Program-made: the position numbers and the translations under genes
The notes under the pieces: generated by a model
Seen by the model: only the letters and a program-made list of their open reading frames with translations
Told to the model about the DNA's origin: nothing
The model's database searches: none
In this document: piece after piece, positions 24,932 to 32,912 of the stretch
Numbering within the stretch: the stretch's first letter is position 1
Layout of the letters: each line of letters opens with the position of its first letter
From: JBFMFR01 sp040752025
GTDB lineage: Bacteria > Chloroflexota > Anaerolineae > Anaerolineales > UBA4823
Length of the DNA: 64,000 nt
Assembly: GCA_040752025.1 (NCBI GenBank)
Contig: JBFMFR010000011.1
Location: forward strand, 1 to 64,000
Reading direction: 5' to 3'

Positions 24932-26344
24932 ATGAGCCAACCCCTGACCGCCATCCTGATCGGCGCCGGGGACCGGGGCGCGCAAAGTTACGCCCCTTAC
25001 GCCCTGGCGCATCCCAACGAACTGCGCTTCGTGGGCGTGGCCGAGCCCAACCCGGCGCGGCGCGAGCGCTTCGCCGCCGCCCACGCCATCCCGCCCGAAA
25101 AGCAGTACCCCACCTGGCAGGACCTGCTGGCCCGGGGGCAGATCGCCGAACTCGCCGTGATCGCCACGATGGACAGCCTGCACACTTTCCCGTGCCTGGC
25201 CGCCCTGGCGGAGGGCTACGATGTGCTGCTGGAAAAGCCCATGGCCACCACGCTGGAGGACTGCGTCGGGCTGGTGCAGGCTGCCGAGCGAGCCGGGCGC
25301 ATCCTGCAAATCTGCCACGTGCTGCGCTACTCGCCTTTCTTCGAGGAACTGCACCAGATCATCGAATCGGGCCGCCTGGGCAAGATCGTCAGCTTCGAGC
25401 AGCGCGAGAACGTGGTCTACTGGCACATGGCGCACTCTTATGTGCGCGGCCACTGGCGCAACAGCCAGCTCGAAGCGCCGATGATCCTGGCCAAGTGCTG
25501 CCACGACCTGGACATCCTGTATTGGAACCTGGGGCCGCTGGCCCGGCTGAGTTCATTCGGCTCATTGCGCCATTTCCGCCCGGAAAACGCCCCGCCCGGC
25601 GCGCCGGCGCGCTGCACGGATGGCTGCCCGGCGGCCGAGAGCTGCCCGTGGTACGCGCCGCGCCTGTACGTGCAGCGCACGCCGCTCTACCATGTAGTGC
25701 GCCATTCGTCCCTGGGTTTCGTGCGCCTGGGAGCCACGCTGCTGCTGGATTACCCTGGGTTGGCGCAGGCTTTGAAACGCCTGATACCACCCTTCGCCGC
25801 GGCGGTGGACTACCGCGGCTGGCCGCTCTCGACGATCAGCGAAGACACTTCCCCGGAGAGCTTGCAGCGCGCCCTGGAAGAAGGGCCGTGGGGGCGCTGC
25901 GTCTACCACTGCGACAACAACGTGGTCGACCACCAGGTGGTCAACCTGGAGTTCGAGAGCGGCGTGTCCGGCGCGCTGGTGATGCAGGGTCACAGCCACC
26001 TGGACTGCCGCACGCTGCGCTACGACGGGACGCGCGCCACGCTGCGCGGCGTGTTCGCCAGCGGCATGAACGATTCGATCGAGATCCACGACCACCTGAC
26101 CGGCAAAGTGGAACGCATCCACCTGCGGCCAATACTCGGGCGGCACGGCGGCGGGGACGATGCGCTGGTGTCCGGCTTCCTGCGCGCCGTGCGCGGCGAG
26201 GCCCGTGCGCTGACCTCCGCCCGCGCCTCACTGGAGAGCCACCTGATGGCCTTCGCCGCCGAACAGGCCCGCCTGGAGGGCAGCGTGATCGACATGGCAG
26301 AATTCCGGCGGAACGCCGAAAGACCCGGCCAGGATGATGCATAA
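24932..26344 (+). CDS. Gfo/Idh/MocA family oxidoreductase
   Basis: A 470-aa NAD(P)-dependent oxidoreductase. The Rossmann motif is at the N-terminus (A-I-L-I-G-A-G-D-R-G). The family E-K-P-M-A-T-T-L-E-D-C motif follows at about 107-117, with the catalytic lysine in EKP. The C-terminal domain contains a Cys-rich stretch (A-R-C-T-D-G-C-P-A-A-E-S-C-P-W-Y) seen in a subgroup acting on sugars or cyclitols. A strong hairpin follows at 26357-26392. The substrate is unknown. Confidence 0.85.
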   Translation: MSQPLTAILIGAGDRGAQSYAPYALAHPNELRFVGVAEPNPARRERFAAAHAIPPEKQYPTWQDLLARGQIAELAVIATMDSLHTFPCLAALAEGYDVLLEKPMATTLEDCVGLVQAAERAGRILQICHVLRYSPFFEELHQIIESGRLGKIVSFEQRENVVYWHMAHSYVRGHWRNSQLEAPMILAKCCHDLDILYWNLGPLARLSSFGSLRHFRPENAPPGAPARCTDGCPAAESCPWYAPRLYVQRTPLYHVVRHSSLGFVRLGATLLLDYPGLAQALKRLIPPFAAAVDYRGWPLSTISEDTSPESLQRALEEGPWGRCVYHCDNNVVDHQVVNLEFESGVSGALVMQGHSHLDCRTLRYDGTRATLRGVFASGMNDSIEIHDHLTGKVERIHLRPILGRHGGGDDALVSGFLRAVRGEARALTSARASLESHLMAFAAEQARLEGSVIDMAEFRRNAERPGQDDA

Positions 26345-26356
26345 CCCCGCGATTCC

Positions 26357-26392
26357 CAGACTCCCGGAGTTTCCGAAAACTCCGGGAGTCTG
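26357..26392 (+). repeat. 16-bp-stem palindrome downstream of the oxidoreductase
   Basis: A perfect inverted repeat (stem CAGACTCCCGGAGTTT, loop CCGA) fills the 61-nt gap before the acyltransferase gene. There is no strong T-run, so it is an inefficient terminator at best. It is one of several such REP-like palindromes in the window. Confidence 0.65.
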
Positions 26393-26405
26393 AGTGTTCC
26401 CTGTG

Positions 26406-27407
26406 ATGAGCACAGAAACGCCCCTACTATCCCCAGCGCGGCTGGATGCGATCGACCAGTTCCGCGGATTGGCGATCCTGTTGATGGTGCTGGCCAATTA
26501 CGCCGCCGACGTGGAGACGCTGCCAGCGGCGCTGAAGCACGCCCCGGACGTTGGGCTGACGATCATCGACCTGGTCGCGCCATTGTTCATCTTCGCCATC
26601 GGGCTGACCTTCGGGCCGTCGCTGCGCCGCCGCGTGGCGCGCTACGGGCGGGGCGCCACCCTGGAGCACTTCGTGCGCCGGGCGCTGGCCCTGATCGGCA
26701 TCGGCAGCCTGCTCGGGGCGGGGGAGATCCTGCTGGGCTACAACCCGGGGGGCTACAATTGGGGCGTCTTGCAGGCCATCGGGGTGGCGATCCTGGTCGC
26801 ACTGCCCGCGCTGAGCCTGCCGGCCCTGCCGCGGGCGGCGCTTGGCCTGGGGCTGCTGGCAATCTACCAGGTATTGCTGGATCGTTTCTGGCTGGAGAGC
26901 GTGCTGGCCTCGCCGCACGGCGGGCTGCCCGGTTCGCTCGCCTGGGGAGCGATGCTGATCTTAGCCAGCGCCCTGGGAGATTTGTTCTACAGCGCCGGTA
27001 AGGCGAGCGATGCCAATAAGCTGAGCGGGGGTTATCTTTGGTCGACGCTGCTGGCCCTGGCGGGCGGGCTGCTGCTGGCAGTGTTCGTCCCGGTCAGCAA
27101 GAACCGCGTCTCGGCCAGCTACGTGCTGATCAGCCTGGGGGTCAGCGCCGTGCTCTTCGCCATCATACACGGACTGGCGAAACGGGGCTGGCTGCGCTCG
27201 CACCTGCTGCGCACCTGGGGGCGCAACCCGCTTTCATTATATCTACTCCACTACCTGCTGCTGGCCTTGGTGGTGCTGCCCGGCATCCCGGCCTGGCATG
27301 CCCAGGCGCCATTGTGGCTGGTGGGGCTGCAAGCCGCCGGACTGGCAGCGGCGCTGAGCGCCACCGGGTTGTGGCTGGAGCGGCGCGGCTGGCGTCTGTC
27401 GCTCTAG
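26406..27407 (+). CDS. HGSNAT-like membrane acyltransferase (DUF1624/DUF5009 type)
   Basis: A 333-aa multi-pass protein opening with R-L-D-A-I-D-Q-F-R-G-L-A-I-L-L-M-V-L-A-N-Y, the signature start of heparan-alpha-glucosaminide N-acetyltransferase relatives. About 9-10 hydrophobic segments follow. Members move acyl groups across or onto membrane-associated glycans. The ATG at 26406 is preferred over the GTG at 26394. Its stop converges on the kinase gene with a shared CTAG. Confidence 0.75.
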   Translation: MSTETPLLSPARLDAIDQFRGLAILLMVLANYAADVETLPAALKHAPDVGLTIIDLVAPLFIFAIGLTFGPSLRRRVARYGRGATLEHFVRRALALIGIGSLLGAGEILLGYNPGGYNWGVLQAIGVAILVALPALSLPALPRAALGLGLLAIYQVLLDRFWLESVLASPHGGLPGSLAWGAMLILASALGDLFYSAGKASDANKLSGGYLWSTLLALAGGLLLAVFVPVSKNRVSASYVLISLGVSAVLFAIIHGLAKRGWLRSHLLRTWGRNPLSLYLLHYLLLALVVLPGIPAWHAQAPLWLVGLQAAGLAAALSATGLWLERRGWRLSL

Positions 27408-30394
27408 GGCAGGCCCCAGATGCGGATGGTGCCATCCTCGGCGCCTGTGGCCAGGTATTGGCCGTCCGGGGAAAACGACAGGCCAAGTACGCCATCGCGG
27501 TGTGCCGTCAGTGTATTCAGTAACTTGCCATCGCTCGCCCGCCACAGGTGCACCGTATAATCGTGCGGAGTATTCAACGATATAGTGCCCGCAGCAGAAG
27601 CCAAGACATCACTGTTGCGAGAAAAAGATAACAAAATAACCGAATCGGTGTGCCCCTCCAGGGTGTGCAGCAGGCTACCATCGCTGGCGCTCAGCAGGAG
27701 GATACTCTTGCCGGCTGCCACAGCCAGGGTAGCCCCATCCGGGGAAAAAACCAGCCGGGAAACGCCGCTATCAGATGTATAGGTATGCAGCAAGTAGCCA
27801 TCGCTGGCGCGCCACAGGCGCACGGTTTTGTCATTCGCACTAGAAGCCAGAATACTTCCATCCGGGGAATAGGCCAGGTCTGAGATCGATTCGGTATGGC
27901 CCTGCAAGGTGGATAACAAAGCACCATCGCTGGCGCGCCACAGGCCGATATCGTTCTCGCCAGTCGGAGCTGCCAGCATCGTGCTGTCTGAGGAAAAAAC
28001 GAAAATCGTTGATCCTACTTCCAGGGTGCGCAGCAGTATTCCATCCGCCACGCGCCACAAGCCTATATTTTTACTATCGGTTGGAGCAGCCAGAACTCTT
28101 CCATCCGGGGAAAATACCTGTTTACTTCTACTAGCATTCGCTTCCAGTGTATGTTGCAAACCCCCATCACTGGCGCGCCATAAACCGACAAACTTTTCGC
28201 CATAAGCGGCCGCTAACGTTTCACCATCTGGTGAAATCGCCGCCATGTAAGAACAAGTTTCATTTTGAATCATGGGAATGTGCACCTGTAAATCGCCATT
28301 GAACTTCCAGTGCAATAAGTTACCATCATCCAGGGCGACTGCCATTGAAGGATTATCATGGGCAAAGGCCAGGCTGCAGATACCGCCGTTCAATATGTTC
28401 ATTTGTGCGATCTGCACGCCCTCCCTGGCGCGCCAGACTCGCAGGCTGCCGTCCCAGGAGGCCGAAGCCAGGCGCTGCCCATCCGGGGAGAATGCCAGGC
28501 TGTAAACTTCACTGAGATGCCCTTCCAGGCTGCGCAGCAACGTCCCATCACTGAGCATCCATAGGTTAACAGAGTTGTCCCAGGAAGCCGAGGCCAGCAT
28601 TTGCCCATCCGGGGAGAAAGCCAGGCTTTCCACGGTACTGGTATGGCCCTCTAAGGTATGCAGCAGTGCGCCATCACTGGCCTGCCAAAGATAGATATTT
28701 TTGGAGGAGGTAGAGGCCAGCATCTGCCCATCCGGCGAGAAGGCCACATCATAGATATTCCCTGCATCAGGTTGTAGCGTATTTAGCATCTGGCCATCAC
28801 TCACCCGCCACAAGCGCACGGTATCGTCGCTGGAGGCGGAGGCCAACACCTGTCCGTCGGGAGTAAAAGCCACGCTTTCGGTAACATCAGTATGACCTAG
28901 CAAGGTGTGTAACAGGCTGCCATCGCTGGCGCGCCACAGGCGTACGCTGTAGTCCCAAGAGGCCGAGGCCAGCATCTGGTCGTCGGACGAGAAAACTACG
29001 CTGGTGACCCGGTCGGTGTGGCCCTGCAGGGTGCGCAGCAGGCTGCCATCGCTCACCCGCCAGAGCTGGATGCGATTGTCAGCCGAGCCGGAGGCCAGGG
29101 TCTGGCTATCGTGCGAAAAGGCCACAGTGCCCACCCAGGCATCCGTTTCGATAAAGCGCACTTCGGTCAGGTTGGCGGCGTCGAACAGGTAAATCCCCAG
29201 GGAGGAGGCCACAGCGATGAATTTATCGTCCGGCGACCAGGCGATCTCGTCCATGGCGCCCTTGCCCCAGCGGGCGATCTCTTGCAATTGAGCAACGTTG
29301 CTGGCCGTGATGATCCTGGGAGAACCGGAAAGTTGAGGCGAGAGCACAAAGCGCCAGGCCAGGTAGGCAATCAACAGCAAAGCCAAAACGCCAGCGCCGA
29401 TCACCGACAGGCCGATGCCGGCAACGGTCTTGTGCAGCGGGCGGCTCAAACTGGCGCTGGCAGCCAGGTCCGCCTGTGAGGGCGCGTAAGCTGGCGCGGT
29501 ATAAGTCTGCACCACCGGGGCAACGGCCGGGGCTGGCGGAGCGGGCGCGGCCTGGGTCGAAGACACTTTGGGGATCGGGGGCGCAGCGGAAGCAGGCAAG
29601 GCGGCTTTGAAAGCGGCGGCGCTGGCCAGGCGCTGGCCGCGGTTGAACTGCATGGCCCCTTCCAGCAGGGCGCTGAGCTGCGGCGACAGGCCTGGGTTAA
29701 GCTGCCACACCGGGCGAGGGGCGGAAGCCTGCCCGGAAATGACATCCATCGCCGAGGGCGGCACCTGCCCGGTGAACAGGTGGTACGCCGTCGCTCCCAG
29801 GGAGTACACGTCACTCTGGGCGTCGGTGATGCCCTGCCCGAACTGCTCGGGCGGCGAGTAACCGGGCGTGACCGCCCGCGCTCCCATGGTGGTTTTACGC
29901 GACGGGTCGAAGGTCTTGGCGATGCCGAAATCTACCAGGATGGCGCTGCCCTGCGGGGTGATGCGGATGTTGGCGGGCTTGATGTCGCGGTGGATTACCG
30001 GGGGATTCTGGCCGTGCAGGTACTCCAGGGCGGCGCACACTTCCGCCAGCCAGGGCAGGACCTGGGCCTCGGGCAGCGGTCCGCCCTGGCGCACAAGCTT
30101 CTTTTCCAAGTCTTCGCCTTCGATGTAATCCATGACCAAATATTGGCCCTGGCCTGGGATGGTGAAGTGGTCGAAGACACGCGGCAGGTTGGGGTGGCGC
30201 AATTTGAAGAGCAGCCTGGCCTCGGTCTGGAACTGGCGCTGCGCCTGCGGGGAAACGTCGAAATTCTCTTTGATGGCTACCGGGGACTGCATGTTCATAT
30301 CCCAGGCGCGATAAACCACGCCAAAGCCCCCCTCCCCCAGCGTTCTAACAATCCGGTAGCGGTTGTTCAGGATTTGACCCGTGGCAAGTGGCAT
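27404..30394 (-). CDS. Membrane-anchored Ser/Thr protein kinase with WD40 beta-propellers
   Basis: A 996-aa protein. The kinase domain (about 12-275) has the glycine loop G-E-G-G-F-G-V-V (20-27), Lys42, H-R-D at 135-137 and D-F-G at 155-157, so it looks active. A proline/alanine linker leads to one transmembrane helix (about 325-350). Roughly 14 WD40 repeats follow, each with S-P-D-G-Q-x-L-A and a V-R-L-W-R-A-S-D-G ending, enough for two seven-blade propellers, probably outside the cell. This is a one-protein receptor: outside sensor, inside kinase. The repeat DNA is highly similar between blades. Confidence 0.9.
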   Translation of the reverse strand: MPLATGQILNNRYRIVRTLGEGGFGVVYRAWDMNMQSPVAIKENFDVSPQAQRQFQTEARLLFKLRHPNLPRVFDHFTIPGQGQYLVMDYIEGEDLEKKLVRQGGPLPEAQVLPWLAEVCAALEYLHGQNPPVIHRDIKPANIRITPQGSAILVDFGIAKTFDPSRKTTMGARAVTPGYSPPEQFGQGITDAQSDVYSLGATAYHLFTGQVPPSAMDVISGQASAPRPVWQLNPGLSPQLSALLEGAMQFNRGQRLASAAAFKAALPASAAPPIPKVSSTQAAPAPPAPAVAPVVQTYTAPAYAPSQADLAASASLSRPLHKTVAGIGLSVIGAGVLALLLIAYLAWRFVLSPQLSGSPRIITASNVAQLQEIARWGKGAMDEIAWSPDDKFIAVASSLGIYLFDAANLTEVRFIETDAWVGTVAFSHDSQTLASGSADNRIQLWRVSDGSLLRTLQGHTDRVTSVVFSSDDQMLASASWDYSVRLWRASDGSLLHTLLGHTDVTESVAFTPDGQVLASASSDDTVRLWRVSDGQMLNTLQPDAGNIYDVAFSPDGQMLASTSSKNIYLWQASDGALLHTLEGHTSTVESLAFSPDGQMLASASWDNSVNLWMLSDGTLLRSLEGHLSEVYSLAFSPDGQRLASASWDGSLRVWRAREGVQIAQMNILNGGICSLAFAHDNPSMAVALDDGNLLHWKFNGDLQVHIPMIQNETCSYMAAISPDGETLAAAYGEKFVGLWRASDGGLQHTLEANASRSKQVFSPDGRVLAAPTDSKNIGLWRVADGILLRTLEVGSTIFVFSSDSTMLAAPTGENDIGLWRASDGALLSTLQGHTESISDLAYSPDGSILASSANDKTVRLWRASDGYLLHTYTSDSGVSRLVFSPDGATLAVAAGKSILLLSASDGSLLHTLEGHTDSVILLSFSRNSDVLASAAGTISLNTPHDYTVHLWRASDGKLLNTLTAHRDGVLGLSFSPDGQYLATGAEDGTIRIWGLP

Positions 30395-30479
30395 AAAACC
30401 CTCCGGAAGGTTATCGGCAACCTGTTATGAACGTTGCTATAAGTATACCAGCCAACTCACAGCGTCTATGATAAAATGC

Positions 30480-30609
30480 GAAGGTTCTCTCCCAAAAGCA
30501 GAGGGCGCACGCCGTGCGCCCCTACAGCGCGGGCGGGGAGGCAAGAAGGTTCTCTCCCAAACCTAGAGGGCACAGGCTGTGCGCCCCTACAGCGTGGGTG
30601 GGGAGGTAA
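30480..30609 (+). repeat. Two tandem 65-nt intergenic repeats
   Basis: Units at 30480-30544 and 30545-30609 share most bases, including GAAGGTTCTCTCCC and a GTGCGCCCCTACAGCG core that forms part of a GGGCGCAC/GTGCGCCC hairpin in the first unit. They lie between the divergent kinase and FGE-like genes. Not CRISPR: there are no spacers and only two units. Confidence 0.75.
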
Positions 30610-30649
30610 ACATCCGAGAGGCGATCAGGAGCTGGTTGCACCCCAGACG

Positions 30650-31531
30650 ATGACAGGCTACAAAAAACAGAAAAGCTCTCCAAAAAACCTGGGGATGTAC
30701 CTGATCGCCGGGGTGCTGGCGATTTTGTTGAGCGCGTGCAGCGCGGCCGCGCCAACTCCCGAGAAATCCAAAGCAACCCCACCCGCCCCGCTAGAGGCCA
30801 GCGCCGCCCAGGCATTGGTGCACACTGCCAGCCGGGTCTCGCCGGCGGACGGCATGCGGCTGGTGCAGGTGCCGGCGGGCGAGTTCGACATGGGCCAGGA
30901 GGGCGAGGACCGCAGCAGCCCGCAGCACCGCGTCTACCTGGACGAATACTGGATCGACCAGACCGAGGTGACCAACGCCCTGTACGCGGCCTGCGTGCAG
31001 GCCGGGGCGTGCGAGTTCAGGGTGCGCGACTCGGCCACGGCGCTGCATTACAACGACCCGGCCTTCGCCAAGCACCCGGTGGTGTACATCTCCTGGCAGG
31101 ACGCCGCCGACTACTGCCAGTGGGCCGGGCGGCGCCTGCCGACGGAGGCCGAATGGGAGAAGGCAGCCCGCGGCGGCGACAGGCGGCTGTTCCCCTGGGG
31201 CGAGGCCCTGCCCGGTCCGGGGCTGCTCAACTTCAACGGACTGTACGGCGACACCACCCCGGCGGGCAGTTTCCCGGCGGGGGCCAGCCCGTATGGGGTG
31301 CTGGACGTGGCCGGCAACGTGCGCGAGTGGGTGGCGGACTGGTTCATGATCGCCTATTACCGCCTTTCGCCGGCCAGCAACCCGCCGGGACCGCCCAGCG
31401 GCGAGAAGCGCGTGCTGCGCGGCGGGGCCTTCGACGACCCGCCGCACAGCGTACGGGTGACGACGCGCTTCGCCCACGACCCGACCTCGCCGGGACTGAA
31501 CCGCGGCTTTCGCTGCGCCAGCGCGCCTTAG
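30650..31531 (+). CDS. Formylglycine-generating-enzyme-like (SUMF1) lipoprotein
   Basis: A 293-aa protein with a lipoprotein signal (I-L-L-S-A-C, Cys31). It has an FGE-sulfatase-type domain over about 65-293: M-V/R-L-V-Q-V-P-A-G-E-F-D-M-G, Y-W-I-D-Q-T-E-V-T-N, G-R-R-L-P-T-E-A-E-W-E-K-A-A-R-G-G and D-V-A-G-N-V-R-E-W-V. Genuine FGE needs specific cysteines in the C-terminal part; only a single late Cys (R-G-F-R-C) is visible. It may therefore be a non-catalytic or sensor member, commonly linked to Ser/Thr kinases such as the divergent neighbour. Confidence 0.82.
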   Translation: MTGYKKQKSSPKNLGMYLIAGVLAILLSACSAAAPTPEKSKATPPAPLEASAAQALVHTASRVSPADGMRLVQVPAGEFDMGQEGEDRSSPQHRVYLDEYWIDQTEVTNALYAACVQAGACEFRVRDSATALHYNDPAFAKHPVVYISWQDAADYCQWAGRRLPTEAEWEKAARGGDRRLFPWGEALPGPGLLNFNGLYGDTTPAGSFPAGASPYGVLDVAGNVREWVADWFMIAYYRLSPASNPPGPPSGEKRVLRGGAFDDPPHSVRVTTRFAHDPTSPGLNRGFRCASAP

Positions 31532-31694
31532 TTGTTATCCGCAGATTACGCCGATTGTCGCAGATTTCTTTTCTTCTTATCTGCGGAGATCAGCGAAAAT
31601 CTGCGTCCCATTCACCCCGCCCGGCCGGCTGCTTCTTACCGCTCGCAGACGCACCCAGATTCCCGCAAATTTTTCTAGGTAAAGGAAGAAGAAT

Positions 31695-32486
31695 ATGATC
31701 GAAGTTGTTCGGGAACACTTTGGACTGGTTTTGCCCCTGCTGGCAACGGCCAAACAGCCGGTGGCGCCGCAGTCGGTGTGTTTGGGGTATAACCCCGGCA
31801 GGGTCTTCGTCGACCGCGGCGAGAGCCCGGCTTGCGCCTGGGTGTGGCTGGCTTGCGGCTACCTGTACCTGGTTGGCGAGCCGCCGCAGGACAACCCGGC
31901 CTGGCAGTGCCTGCTGCTGGAGGAGCTGGCGCCCGCCTGGCAGGCGGCCGGCGAGAGCGGCTTCATCCTGGCCCCCTTTTCAGACGCCTGGCAGGCGCGG
32001 CTGGGCGATTTCTTACAGAGCCAGCCCCACGAGCAGATCTACCGGCGCACGTTCACCTTCCACCCGGAGCGCTTCGCCGCACTGCGCGCCCGGTTGCCGC
32101 GCCTACCGGAAGGGTTCGAGTTACAGCGCATGAACGCGGCGCTGGTGGAGCAATTGGGCGGGATGCCGACCTGGGCCTCGACGCAGGACTTCATCGAGCG
32201 CGGCCTGGGCTTCTGCCTGGTCAAGGATGGCGAGATCGCCAGCGCCTGCACCAGCGTTTTCGCCACGCCCAATGGTGTGGAGATCGACGTGCACACCGAA
32301 GAGCCCTACCGGCGGCAGGGGCTGGCGACTCTGGCAGCCGCGGCGCTGATCGAGGCCTGCCTGCAAAGCGGGCGGCAGCCGAACTGGGAGTGCTTCTGGG
32401 AGAACCAAGCTTCCTGCGCCCTGGCGGCCAGGCTGGGGTATGAGATGAAGGAAGATTACCCGGTGTATTACTGGGAGCCGGCCTGA
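31695..32486 (+). CDS. GNAT acetyltransferase, ZmaR-like
   Basis: A 263-aa protein whose C-terminal half is a GNAT domain (V-E-I-D-V-H-T-E-E-P-Y-R-R-Q-G-L-A-T-L, acetyl-CoA loop, about 193-211). The N-terminal half matches the extended GNAT_acetyltr_2 type, whose best known member acetylates the antibiotic zwittermicin A. W-E-C-F-W-E-N near the end is typical. AAAGGAAGAAG precedes the ATG. The substrate is unknown; resistance is only a family hint. Confidence 0.8.
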   Translation: MIEVVREHFGLVLPLLATAKQPVAPQSVCLGYNPGRVFVDRGESPACAWVWLACGYLYLVGEPPQDNPAWQCLLLEELAPAWQAAGESGFILAPFSDAWQARLGDFLQSQPHEQIYRRTFTFHPERFAALRARLPRLPEGFELQRMNAALVEQLGGMPTWASTQDFIERGLGFCLVKDGEIASACTSVFATPNGVEIDVHTEEPYRRQGLATLAAAALIEACLQSGRQPNWECFWENQASCALAARLGYEMKEDYPVYYWEPA

Positions 32487-32912
32487 TGCTCCAGCACCCA
32501 GACTTCATCTAGCTCGTAACCGTCGCCCATCACCGAATTTACCCACAGCGCCCCAGCCCCTGCTATCACTTCGGCGTGCAGTGGGTGCACGGCCGGCTGC
32601 TGTATTCGCCTGGCTTTTCACCCTCAGACGCTGCCCGGGCGGTGGGGATAATCCGCAGGGGCGCGCGGCGCGCCCGCCAACGGCTGGGATTCCAAATCCC
32701 AGCCTGATACCCCAAGTGCGCTGCGTGCGCCGCCCCCCCACAACCGGCTTCGCCGCACGCGCTTTGCGAAGATGATTGCCACCAACCGCAGAGGGCGGGC
32801 CGGCCCGCTTGACCACCCGCATGGGGCGGGCATGGTCCCAATAGGACAGGCGCCCGGCCAGGCCTGGCAGACCCGCCCCTACGGCCCGCTGGAGGGGCGA
32901 TTGATCCGCCCC
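32487..32912. other. Intergenic stretch of dispersed repeats, no gene
   Basis: 426 nt without a credible gene. At 32681-32723 lies a copy of a repeat also present at 44228-44270; it contains the palindrome GCTGGGATTCCAAATCCCAGC and a CCCCAAGTGCGCTG tail. The rest is GC-rich with short inverted repeats such as GGGGCG...CGCCCC. Because this space separates two convergent genes, the hairpins may end transcription. Confidence 0.6.

Noticed and set aside
30480..30609. Repeat pair considered as CRISPR or attachment site
   Set aside because: Only two head-to-tail units, no spacers, no integrase nearby.
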